Made by a program: the position numbers and the translations under genes | Assembly (NCBI GenBank): GCA_011525745.1 | Contig: WYBU01000042.1 | Span: 1-47,617 of the forward strand | Source: Planctomycetaceae bacterium | GTDB lineage: Bacteria; Planctomycetota; Phycisphaerae; UBA1845; UTPLA1 | Direction of reading: 5' to 3' | Length of the DNA: 47,617 nt | Notes under the pieces: generated by a model | Database searches by the model: none | Told to the model about the DNA's origin: nothing | Seen by the model: only the letters and a program-made list of their open reading frames with translations | Shown: piece by piece, positions 27,490 to 34,699 of the stretch | How positions within the stretch are numbered: the stretch's first letter is position 1 | Layout: each line of letters starts with the position of its first letter

Positions 27490-27844
27490 CGATTACGCAT
27501 CCATGTTACCACCTGTAATTAGGTGTATGTACATATCGTGCAAGAAGCACCTTCATCATGCACTTGCCGCGTGCCGCCGTGAGCGTCCCGCACGGCCAAG
27601 GTTCCACGTCGAGCCACACCACTCGCCGTTCCAGGCTGGAATTGGGGGGGAAAAGCTGAACCAACTCGCCGATCAGCTTGATACGGAGGTGAAGTTCAGG
27701 AAGCTGCGAGATGACCGCCAGCTTGAGTCTGAGTGACACCGAGACACACATCGGTAGACACCTCCTCGGCACCCCATCGAACCTCCGTCATCGCTTACCA
27801 CGCTCTTTGACACGCCCTGCCGCCGCTTCAACAATGCGTCGTGC
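27490..27844. other. Intergenic stretch with a conserved-looking minus-strand open frame
   Basis: 355 bases. A minus frame 27506-27772 contains LKLAVISQLPELHLRIKLIG, ELVQLFPPNSSLERRVVW, which looks less like random high-GC translation than most shadows and could be a relic of a mobile or RNA-related gene. I cannot name it. No B12-box or other riboswitch motif was seen before the importer genes. Confidence 0.3.
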
Positions 27845-28750
27845 ATGGCCCGCACGATCATTTATTTCGGCGCGATTCTCGCGCTCGCAGCCGCGGCGGC
27901 CGTGGGGCGCGCGTCGCTGCGACCGATCGCTGAATCCGCCGATGGCGCGGACGGTGCGAACGGCGCATTGCGACACCCGCCGCGGCGAATCGCCTCGCTG
28001 TCGCCCAGCACCACCGAACTGTGCGCTGCGCTGGGGCTGACCGACCGGCTGGTCGCCCGCAGCCGTTACTGCGACTGGCCGCCGACGATCCTCGAAGTGC
28101 CGCCGGTCGGCGGATTGCTCGATCTGGACGTCGAGCGCCTGGTTGCGGCGCGGCCCGATCTGGTGCTGCTGCCGGGTCGCAGCCAGGCGCAGCGCGATGC
28201 ACTGTCGCGCACCGGGCTGCGATTCGTCTCGCTGCCTGACAGCGCGCTCGAGGACGTCTTCGTTTCCCTGGAACAACTCGGCCGCCTGGCCGGCGTCGAC
28301 GCCGAGGCCGCCGCGGTGATCGCGAGAATTCGGCACGAGCTGGACGGCCTGACGCGCTCATCGCGGCCGGCGCGGCCGTTGGGCGTGCTGCTGGTCGTCG
28401 AGCGGCTGCAACTGCCGCCGACGCGCGTCTACGTGGCCGGCCCGGGATCATACCTCGACAGGTTGCTGCGCCTGGCGGGCCACGAGAACGCGATGGCGTC
28501 GCTCGGGCGGGTGTGGGGGGAAGTGGGGCTTGAGGAAGTGCTGCTGGCCGACCCCGACGCCATCATCGAGTTTCCGTCGGACGCGCGCGTCGATGATCTG
28601 CAAGCGGTGCGGGACGGATGGGCCAAAGTCGGCGCGATGAACGCCGTGAGAAGCAACCGCGTGTTCGTGCTGGCGGGACAGCAGCATACGGTGCCAGGCC
28701 CGCGCGTGGCGGATACGCTGCGCGCGATCGTCGAGCTGTTGCGCCGATGA
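27845..28750 (+). CDS. btuF: ABC importer substrate-binding protein, BtuF/FecB type
   Basis: 301 residues. A hydrophobic N-terminus (6-22) acts as signal or anchor. Helical-backbone class III binding protein: PPRRIASLSPSTTELCAALG, LVARSRYCDWP, VGGLLDLDVERLVAARPDLV, PDSALEDVFVSLEQLG, VWGEVGLEEVLLADPDAIIE and a C-terminal helix. BtuF takes vitamin B12 and relatives take ferric siderophores or haem; sequence alone does not settle the ligand, though the short CDWP loop is BtuF-like. The ATPase and permease follow in the same direction, completing an importer. Confidence 0.8.
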   Translation: MARTIIYFGAILALAAAAAVGRASLRPIAESADGADGANGALRHPPRRIASLSPSTTELCAALGLTDRLVARSRYCDWPPTILEVPPVGGLLDLDVERLVAARPDLVLLPGRSQAQRDALSRTGLRFVSLPDSALEDVFVSLEQLGRLAGVDAEAAAVIARIRHELDGLTRSSRPARPLGVLLVVERLQLPPTRVYVAGPGSYLDRLLRLAGHENAMASLGRVWGEVGLEEVLLADPDAIIEFPSDARVDDLQAVRDGWAKVGAMNAVRSNRVFVLAGQQHTVPGPRVADTLRAIVELLRR

Positions 28751-28820
28751 CGTGCGCGACGGGTGGGATGGCCGTGTCGCGTCCGTGGCGCGCGGCGCCG
28801 ACGGTTCCCGCACCGCGATC

Positions 28821-29603
28821 ATGAACATGATTCTCGAAGCCAAATCGCTGAGCGTGCGGCGCGGCGGGCGCGAGGTGCTGGCCGGCGTCGATCTGCGCAT
28901 CGAGGGACCGGGCTGCACGGCGATCGTCGGACCGAACGGCGCGGGCAAGACGACGCTGCTTCAGACGCTGCTGGGGCTGCTGCCGCCGGACGCCGGGGCG
29001 GTGCGCGTCGGGGGGCGCGACGTTCGGGACATTCGCCATCGTGAAATGGCGCGGCTGGCGGCCTACGTGCCGCAGAACGTCGAGGGCTTCGGCGGCTTCT
29101 CGGTGCGCGACGTCGTCGCGGCGGCGCGCTACCCGCACGTTCATCCGCTCGCGCCGCTCTCGAAGGCGGACGCGGCGGCGGTGAACGCCGCGCTGGACCA
29201 GTGCGGCCTGACCGGCCTGGCCGACCGGACGCTGCACACGCTTTCCGGCGGCGAGCGTCAGAAGGCCTGGGTCGCGGCGGCGCTGGCGCAGGAGGCGCCG
29301 CTGATGCTGCTGGACGAGCCGGCCGCGGCGCTGGATCCGCGATTTCAGGCGGAGCTGATCGGCCTGATTCGGCGACTGGCTGCCGAGGGTCGCACGCTGT
29401 TGGTCGTCGCGCATGATTTGAACTTCGCCGCGGCGACGTCGGGCCGCATCATCGCGCTGCGAGGCGGGTGCGTGGCGTATGACGGTCCGACCGCGGCGTT
29501 CCTGACGGCGGAGCGGCTGGAGTCGGTCTTCGACACGCGCTTCATCCTGACGCGCTGCGCCGAGACGGATCGAGTGCTCGTGGGACTGGCGGCGATGGAG
29601 TAG
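28821..29603 (+). CDS. btuD: ABC importer ATP-binding protein, BtuD/FecE type
   Basis: 260 residues from the ATG at 28821 (a GTG at 28752 would add 23 unconserved residues). Walker A GPNGAGKTT (37-45), Q-loop VPQNVEGFG, ABC signature TLSGGERQKAW, Walker B LMLLDEPAAALDP, H-loop VVAHDLN. The layout matches FecE/BtuD/HmuV ATPases, which energise uptake of cobalamin, siderophores or haem. Confidence 0.88.
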   Translation: MNMILEAKSLSVRRGGREVLAGVDLRIEGPGCTAIVGPNGAGKTTLLQTLLGLLPPDAGAVRVGGRDVRDIRHREMARLAAYVPQNVEGFGGFSVRDVVAAARYPHVHPLAPLSKADAAAVNAALDQCGLTGLADRTLHTLSGGERQKAWVAAALAQEAPLMLLDEPAAALDPRFQAELIGLIRRLAAEGRTLLVVAHDLNFAAATSGRIIALRGGCVAYDGPTAAFLTAERLESVFDTRFILTRCAETDRVLVGLAAME

Positions 29604-29930
29604 GCACTGCTCACATCAGAACCCCGGGTGCAAGCCCGGGATGATCCCGGCCGCGAAGCGTCAGCGAGCGGGATCGCGCGGCCGGGCCTGTGACGCGATG
29701 GTTCGATCGCGCGGGGCGCGTCCGGCGCGCCGTCAGGCCGCAGGCGCTGGTGCGCGAACGAACGGTTCTCGCACATCCGTGGCTTGCGGATCCCGCTTGC
29801 TGACGCTGCGCGGCTCGGAATCGATGTTGATCGTCCGGGCTGCAAGCCCGTGCCGCGCGGTTCTCGCGTGTCCACCCGTTCTCGCCACTGGTTGCGGCCG
29901 TTCGGCAACGCAAGGACAATCGCCCCGCCG
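29604..29930 (+). repeat. Inter-gene spacer with hairpin repeats, inside the importer operon
   Basis: Includes cccgggtgcaagcccggg (29623-29640), a compact inverted repeat, and ccgggctgcaagcccgtgccgcgcgg (29835-29860) of the agcccgtgccacgcgg family. The rest resembles a degraded copy of the same elements. Having a 327-base spacer between the ATPase and permease is unusual, as these genes normally abut. Confidence 0.6.
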
Positions 29931-30968
29931 ATGATCTCCGCCCGTTCCGCTCGATTGCGCCTCCTGCTGCTGGCCGCGGCCATGCTTGCCGTGATCCTGG
30001 CCGCTCCGTGGTTCGGCGGCACGCGGATCTCATGGACCGACGTCGTTGGCTGGTTCGACTCCGCATCAAGCGACGCCAACGAGCACGGCCGCATCTTCTG
30101 GATGCTGCGCGTGCCGCGCGTGCTCATGGCGGCCCTGGCGGGCCTGTCGCTGGCCTCGGCCGGGGCCGTTTTTCAGGCGACGTTCCGCAATCCGCTGGCC
30201 GATCCGTTTACGCTCGGCGTCGCCAGCGGCGCGGCGCTCGGTGCGACGGCGGCGCTGCATCTGCGCTGGACTGGCGCGACGGCCGGCGTGTCGACGGTCA
30301 CGCTGGCGGCGTTCGCCGGCGCGCTGGTGTCGGTCGTCATTGTGTACGCCGTCGCGGGCACGTGGCGGCGGTTCGGGACCGACACGCTCTTGCTGGCGGG
30401 CATATCGATCGGCTTCATCTGCGCCGCGGGCGTGCTGCTGATTCAATATCTCAGCATCGCTCCGGTAACGAACGAAACCGTGCGCTGGCTGATGGGCTCG
30501 GTGGTGCAGGTTGGCTACGACGGCGTGCTGGGCGCGGCGCCGCTGGTGATCATCGGGCTGGGCGTCGTCGCCTATCTTCATCGCGAACTCGATCTGTTCA
30601 TGATGGGCGACCTGGTCGCCGCCGGCCGCGGCGTCGCGCTGGGCCGGGCGCGGGCGGCGGCCTACTTCGCCGCGTCGGCCATGACGGCGGCGGTGGTGGC
30701 CCATTGCGGGCCGATCGCGTTCGTGGGGCTGGTCGTGCCGCACATCGCGCGGGCCTTCGTCGGCGCAACGCACGCGCGGCTGCTGCCGGCCGCGGCGATG
30801 GGCGGCGCGACGTTTCTGATCCTGTGCGATTTCCTGTCGTCGCGGATGATGGGCTGGCTGTTCGACTCGCCGATGCAGATACCCGTGGGCGTGCTGACGA
30901 ATCTGATCGGGGGGGTGTTCTTCCTTTACGTGCTGCTGACGAGGAGAAGCGGCGGCGCGGGGATGTGA
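29931..30968 (+). CDS. btuC: ABC importer permease, FecCD/BtuC family
   Basis: 345 residues from the ATG at 29931 (a longer frame from 29784 covers the repeat spacer). About 9-10 membrane helices with the FecCD signatures RVPRVLMAALAGLSLASAGA, FQATFRNPLADPFTLGVASG, the ATPase-coupling region LGRARAAAYFAASAMTAAVV, and GPIAFVGLVVPHIARAFVG. It works with the binding protein and ATPase upstream. A TonB-dependent outer-membrane receptor is not present in this window. Confidence 0.88.
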   Translation: MISARSARLRLLLLAAAMLAVILAAPWFGGTRISWTDVVGWFDSASSDANEHGRIFWMLRVPRVLMAALAGLSLASAGAVFQATFRNPLADPFTLGVASGAALGATAALHLRWTGATAGVSTVTLAAFAGALVSVVIVYAVAGTWRRFGTDTLLLAGISIGFICAAGVLLIQYLSIAPVTNETVRWLMGSVVQVGYDGVLGAAPLVIIGLGVVAYLHRELDLFMMGDLVAAGRGVALGRARAAAYFAASAMTAAVVAHCGPIAFVGLVVPHIARAFVGATHARLLPAAAMGGATFLILCDFLSSRMMGWLFDSPMQIPVGVLTNLIGGVFFLYVLLTRRSGGAGM

Positions 30969-30990
30969 GTTCGGGAGAACCGAAGTGTAT

Positions 30991-31160
30991 GATTAGGAGT
31001 ACGATTAATATTAGGAAGAGGGGCAGGAGCAAGATCAAGAGTAAGATTATGATGAATCGCAGGCTGTATTACGATAGCCCTTGTCCTACTCTTAATCTTT
31101 CTCTTGCTCTTACTCTTATTCCTAATCTTGATCTTACTCCTAATCTTGTTCTTCTTCCCC
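30991..31160. repeat. Long inverted array of purine-rich 6-12-mers (poly-purine/poly-pyrimidine hairpin)
   Basis: The left arm is built from words such as gattaggagtacgatta and gcaagatcaagagtaagatt; the right arm (31081-31160) is pyrimidine-rich: ttgtcctactcttaatcttt, ctcttgctcttactcttatt, cctaatcttgatcttactcc. The right arm is a degenerate complement of the left, with a loop containing aggctg..atagccc. It can form a long imperfect hairpin and a triplex-prone tract. It sits in the gap between the permease and the GNAT gene, whose 3' part holds a candidate promoter. Confidence 0.8.
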
Positions 31161-31220
31161 GCCAGCGCAATGCCCGCACCCCATGTAGAACACCGCCCCT
31201 TCGGCGCAACTCCTCAGCCC

Positions 31221-31251
31221 TGCACAACCCCGGTCATCGTCGCCGGTATAA
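31221..31251 (+). promoter_or_regulatory. Candidate promoter of the GNAT gene
   Basis: Perfect TATAAT at 31246-31251; TGCACA at 31221-31226 (four of six matches to TTGACA) with a 19-base spacer. The leader to the GTG at 31295 would be about 35-40 bases. Confidence 0.4.
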
Positions 31252-31294
31252 TTCCTCCGCGCCGCCCTCGGACCGGAGCCGGCACGGAGCAATC

Positions 31295-31786
31295 GTGAAC
31301 GAGTCCTGCACCGAAAGCGTGACCCTCGTCCCCTACGCCCCGGACCACGCCGACGGCATCGTGGCCGTGGTCCGCGCGGTGCATGACGAGTACGGTTTTT
31401 CATGGGAAGCCGGCGGTTATCATGCCGATCTGTACGACATCGGGCGGCATTATCTGGCGCGCGGCGGCGCGTTCTTCGTGTTGTTCGACGGCCGGCGCGT
31501 GATCGGCACCGTCGGCGTCACGCCGCACGACGCCGAAGAATGCGAACTGCATCGCATGTACCTGCTGGCGGCCTGGCGTGGGCGCGGCCTGGGCCGCCGC
31601 CTGCTGGATGCGGCGCTGAGTTGGGCGCGGCGGCAAGGTTGCCGGCGGATGATCGCCTGGTCGGACGTCAAGCTGACGACGGCGCACGCGTTGTACGAGT
31701 CCTACGGCTTCGTGCGCTTCGGCGAACGAATCTGCGATGACCCGGACCACAGCCGCGAGCATGGATTCGTTAAGAAGCCGCTGTAA
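31295..31786 (+). CDS. GNAT family N-acetyltransferase
   Basis: 163 residues from GTG at 31295 (GGAGC upstream); the same frame is open far upstream but only by GC bias. GNAT fold: TLVPYAPDHADGIVAVVRAV, FFVLFDGRRVIGTVGV, the acetyl-CoA-binding motif LHRMYLLAAWRGRGLGRRLL (R/Q-x-x-G-x-G/A), and ALYESYGFVRFGERI. It acetylates an amine using acetyl-CoA; the acceptor is unknown. Confidence 0.87.
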   Translation: MNESCTESVTLVPYAPDHADGIVAVVRAVHDEYGFSWEAGGYHADLYDIGRHYLARGGAFFVLFDGRRVIGTVGVTPHDAEECELHRMYLLAAWRGRGLGRRLLDAALSWARRQGCRRMIAWSDVKLTTAHALYESYGFVRFGERICDDPDHSREHGFVKKPL

Positions 31787-31794
31787 GGAAGCGT

Positions 31795-31990
31795 CGAAAC
31801 GTCAAAACGTCGAATCGTTCGGAAGTGAGGCACAAAGGCACGAAGGCACGAAGGGGAATAAAGAAAGCGACGGAGCGTCGAAGCGTCCCCCGCGCAGGTG
31901 GGGGAGCAACGAAGGAGAAGCCGACGGACCGGCCCCTGCGCAGGAAAGGGACCGATGGACGACTTCCTGGCTCGCAGTTTTGTGCCGGCC
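31795..31990 (+). repeat. Short-period repeat patch and small hairpins
   Basis: gcgtcgaaacgtcaaaacgt, then ggcacaaaggcacgaaggca, followed by two hairpins: cccccgcgcaggtggggg (31890-31910 region) and cccctgcgcaggaaaggg. Same vocabulary as 3228-3335 and 36203-36310. Confidence 0.7.
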
Positions 31991-32049
31991 GCCCGTTGCT
32001 CGCGTGTCCGCTTCGTCCATGCCGTCCTCCGTCACACAGGGGCGCGGTA

Positions 32050-32568
32050 ATGATCGAAGACCCGGCCGAGGTCGCGCGGCAGGCGAAACTGCGCGAGGAA
32101 GAAAACTGGTGCTTCCGGTCGTTTCTCAAGGCCGTCTGCGGCTGGTCCGATGCGCGTCTGAACCGGGTCGCGGCGCAACTGGCACGCGAGGCGGCGGCGC
32201 AAATCAACTGCACCGACTGCGGCGCCTGCTGCCGCGAGAACATCGTACCGCTGACCGATGAAGACATTGACCGCCTGGCCGGCGGGGTGAGGCTGCCCGT
32301 GCTGGACTTCCGCCGTCGGCACGTGAAATCGTTCGACACCGATCCGCAGGCGATGGATGCGCACCCTTGCGAGTTTCTGGACGGCCGGCGCTGCTCGGTG
32401 TATGAATCGCGTCCGCAGGCGTGCCGCGACTATCCGTACCTCGACGGCGACGTGCGGTCGCGGATGATCATGATCCTCGAACGCACCGGCACGTGCCCGA
32501 TCGTGTTCGAGCAGCTCGAGCGGCTGAAGGACGAAACGCGCTTTCGCAGGATTTATCCGCGGCCGTAA
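32050..32568 (+). CDS. YkgJ family cysteine-cluster protein
   Basis: 172 residues from the ATG at 32050. The N-terminal cluster CTDCGACC (C54, C57, C60, C61) and the second group HPCEFLDGRRCSVYESRPQACRDYPY define the YkgJ/UPF0153 family, which binds a metal (zinc or Fe-S). The members are soluble, of unknown function. The C-terminus CPIVFEQLERLK is family-like. Confidence 0.88.
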   Translation: MIEDPAEVARQAKLREEENWCFRSFLKAVCGWSDARLNRVAAQLAREAAAQINCTDCGACCRENIVPLTDEDIDRLAGGVRLPVLDFRRRHVKSFDTDPQAMDAHPCEFLDGRRCSVYESRPQACRDYPYLDGDVRSRMIMILERTGTCPIVFEQLERLKDETRFRRIYPRP

Positions 32569-32607
32569 TCGGCCATTCGCCCGGCCGGCCGCGCAGGAAA
32601 ACGAAGA

Positions 32608-33066
32608 ATGCCAGCCATGCGAACCAGTCGATCGCACATGTGCGGCCGGTGTGCCGTGGCCTTGTCGTTGATGTTGATGATCGGCGGCTGCACCGAATTC
32701 GGTCAGTTTCTCGAGCGGTTGTTCGAGATCGAGGGGCCGCCGGCGCCGGGCATCGTGCTTTTGTCGCCGTCGAGCAACACGTCGGTCGCCTCGGGTGCGA
32801 CGGTGACGGTGCGCTGGGCGGACGTGGCGACGGTCGACGGCACGGTCGTGAGCGTCGAGTTCATTCAGCTTGATGCCAACAACAATCCCGTGACGACGTT
32901 CACGATGCTGACCGGCCGCGACGCCTTCGCCGACGACGCCGGCGATTCGTTCGATGCCGACACCACCGGGCTGTTCAACGCGCGATACCGCGCGGCGGTG
33001 GTCATCACCGCTCCCGACGGCCAGACGGCGCGGTCGGAGTCAACGGCAATCATCATCATTCAGTAA
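32608..33066 (+). CDS. Predicted lipoprotein with one Ig-like domain
   Basis: 152 residues. Lipoprotein signal ALSLMLMIGGC. The mature part is one bacterial Ig-like (Ig_7/cadherin-type) sandwich: GIVLLSPSSNTSVASGATVT, RWADVATVDGTVVSVEFIQL, FNARYRAAVVITAPDGQTAR. It lies 39 bases after the YkgJ gene. It is anchored on the inner or outer membrane; ligand unknown. Confidence 0.7.
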   Translation: MPAMRTSRSHMCGRCAVALSLMLMIGGCTEFGQFLERLFEIEGPPAPGIVLLSPSSNTSVASGATVTVRWADVATVDGTVVSVEFIQLDANNNPVTTFTMLTGRDAFADDAGDSFDADTTGLFNARYRAAVVITAPDGQTARSESTAIIIIQ

Positions 33067-33215
33067 GGTCCGCTGTGCGGACGATCAGCCATCAGCCATC
33101 AGCGATCAGCCATCAGCCTAAAGCAGTTGTCAGTTGTCAGCGCGCCGTCTTGTATCTCAAAGCTCAAGTATGAAATCAGAGATTTGAAATCTGAATTTCC
33201 AAGCTCCGTTCGTCG
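33067..33215 (-). repeat. ~140-bp composite repeat, copy 1
   Basis: Starts with ggtccgctgtgcggac (the 17-bp palindrome family, reversed), then an array of atcagcc words (33084-33118), then gcagttgtcagttgtcag, gcgccgtcttgtatctcaa and the palindromic agagatttgaaatct. The same succession of blocks recurs at 37693-37835, so this is a genuine repeated unit, not chance low complexity. Confidence 0.8.
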
Positions 33216-33391
33216 CTCCGTCGCCTGCGCGGACGGCCGATTCGTCGCTTTGGTCCGCGCTCTATGACGCCCCGGTTGGGTTGCGGGCGCTGCCTGCGCT
33301 GTGCCTCCGTTCCTTGCTACTGTTCCGTGTTCCCTGTTCCATTGTCCCTCGTTTCGACGTTTCGACTTTCGCCTCTCGCTACACTACCGCA

Positions 33392-34345
33392 ATGGCAGTC
33401 GTTCTTGAGCTGACTTTTGCTGAAGGCCCGCAGGCCGGCAACGCCGTTCAGGTGGCGCCGGACGTGGCCGTGATAGGGCGGTCGGCGGCGGCCGACGTGC
33501 CGCTCGACGATCCGGCCGCCAGCCGACAGCACGCGCGGCTGCGCCGCACCGGCGATGCGTACGAGATCGAGAACCTCAGCCCCAACGGCACGCTCGTCAA
33601 CGGCGCGCCGGTCGAGTCGCGCCCCTTGCGCGAAGGCGACGTGATTCAGATCGGCGCCGCCACGCGGCTCAAGGTGCGGTACCTCGTTCGCAGCGGCGCG
33701 GTCGTTGCATACGGCGCTGCCGGCGACGCCGGCGGGAACGGCGCTGCGTTCGACGACAGCGAACCGCCCCCGCCCGCCGCGCCGGTGGACAAACCATCGT
33801 TGCTGCGCCGCCCGAAAGTGATCATCGGACTGGCGGTCTATTTCCTCGCGGTGCTGATTGTGTTCCTGATGCTGGAGACGGGCCGGCCGCGCGTGGAATG
33901 GCCCAATGGCCTGGGCCGCCGCGAAATCGCCGAGATGATGGAGCGCTACTTCGCGGCGGACAGTCCCGCGTTTGAGCGGAGTCCCAATGCGGCGCGCGAA
34001 CGCGAAGCGCTGGATCGTGCGCGCCAGGCGATCGCCATCGCGCCGGTTTCCGCGCGTTCGCTGTGGGCCGCCGCCGTGGCGTATCGCGACGCCATCGCCT
34101 ACAGCGCGCAGCACACGCTGCACGACGCCGACGACGCCCGCAACTTCCGCAAAGCCCGTGCCGATCTGGCCGACAAGCTGGCTGATCTGTACATCCGCGC
34201 CCTGGCCGAGCAGCGCAAGGGCCGTCTGACCGCCGCGCGCGACCGCTTCAACACCCTGCGCCAGGTCGTTTCGGACCCGCGTTGTCCGCTGCACGAGCAC
34301 GTCGGCCGATGGCTGGCCGCGATCAACACCGCCATCGCGGAATAG
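33392..34345 (+). CDS. FHA domain protein with one membrane helix
   Basis: 317 residues from the ATG at 33392. Residues ~1-100 form an FHA domain: VAPDVAVIGRSAAADVPLDD, then SRQHARLRR, then LSPNGTLVNG, so the phosphothreonine-binding Arg, Ser-His and Asn are present. After a Pro/Gly linker there is a membrane helix (about 148-168, VIIGLAVYFLAVLIVFLML) and a helical ~150-residue domain, probably extracytoplasmic. The protein would bind Thr-phosphorylated partners at the inner membrane. The nearby MoxR ATPase and second FHA protein may be functionally related. Confidence 0.83.
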   Translation: MAVVLELTFAEGPQAGNAVQVAPDVAVIGRSAAADVPLDDPAASRQHARLRRTGDAYEIENLSPNGTLVNGAPVESRPLREGDVIQIGAATRLKVRYLVRSGAVVAYGAAGDAGGNGAAFDDSEPPPPAAPVDKPSLLRRPKVIIGLAVYFLAVLIVFLMLETGRPRVEWPNGLGRREIAEMMERYFAADSPAFERSPNAAREREALDRARQAIAIAPVSARSLWAAAVAYRDAIAYSAQHTLHDADDARNFRKARADLADKLADLYIRALAEQRKGRLTAARDRFNTLRQVVSDPRCPLHEHVGRWLAAINTAIAE

Positions 34346-34403
34346 CGGGGCACGGCCGTCAGTCCGCGGGGTTCGCCGGGTGGACCGTCAGCGGTCAGCC
34401 GTC

Positions 34404-34423
34404 GTTCCCGCGCAGGCGGGAAT
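34404..34423 (-). repeat. dRS3-like palindrome (reversed copy)
   Basis: gttcccgcgcaggcgggaat: one mismatch to the attccc-N8-gggaat pattern of neisserial dRS3-type repeats. It is flanked by ggtcagcc words on one side and ggtggacgacgtggacg on the other, the reverse complement of the module around 36438. Confidence 0.75.
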
Positions 34424-34569
34424 CCAGCGTGCCACGCCGCCCTCACCGCGGCGCAGCGGTGGACGACGTGGACGTGCGAACTTCGGCCCCCCGGGCGGGA
34501 CATGGCCGCCCACCATTTGGCTCATCGCTCATTCGCATGTACCGGGGCCGCTCGGTCGCGCGCTCCCTT

Positions 34570-34640
34570 CTTCCCGGTTTTGACTTTTCGTCGCGTCATT
34601 TCGACTTTCCACTTTCGATTTTCTCCCCTCCGTCTCATGC
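34570..34640 (-). repeat. Short-period tcgaaa repeat patch (reversed)
   Basis: ttgacttttcgtcgcgtcat followed by ttcgactttccactttcgat, the complement of the tcgaaa/gaaagtcg words at 3228 and 36203. It fills the gap between the FHA gene and pepD together with the dRS3-like element. Confidence 0.65.
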
Positions 34641-34699
34641 CTTTCGATGTTTCGCGGCCATCCCGTACAATGCGCTCGTTGCGTCCATCGGAGGAAACC

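Noticed and set aside
27490..27844. Cobalamin riboswitch before the BtuFDC-type importer
   Set aside because: No B12-box or characteristic helices could be found by eye.
30008..31294. Plus-strand frame continuous from inside the permease to the GNAT gene, suggesting a fusion
   Set aside because: The frame inside the permease is out of phase with the true gene and Arg-rich; GNAT homology begins only after 31295.
33084..33118. CRISPR-like regular array (atcagcc words)
   Set aside because: Units of 7-10 bases with no spacers; a microsatellite-like repeat, not a CRISPR.
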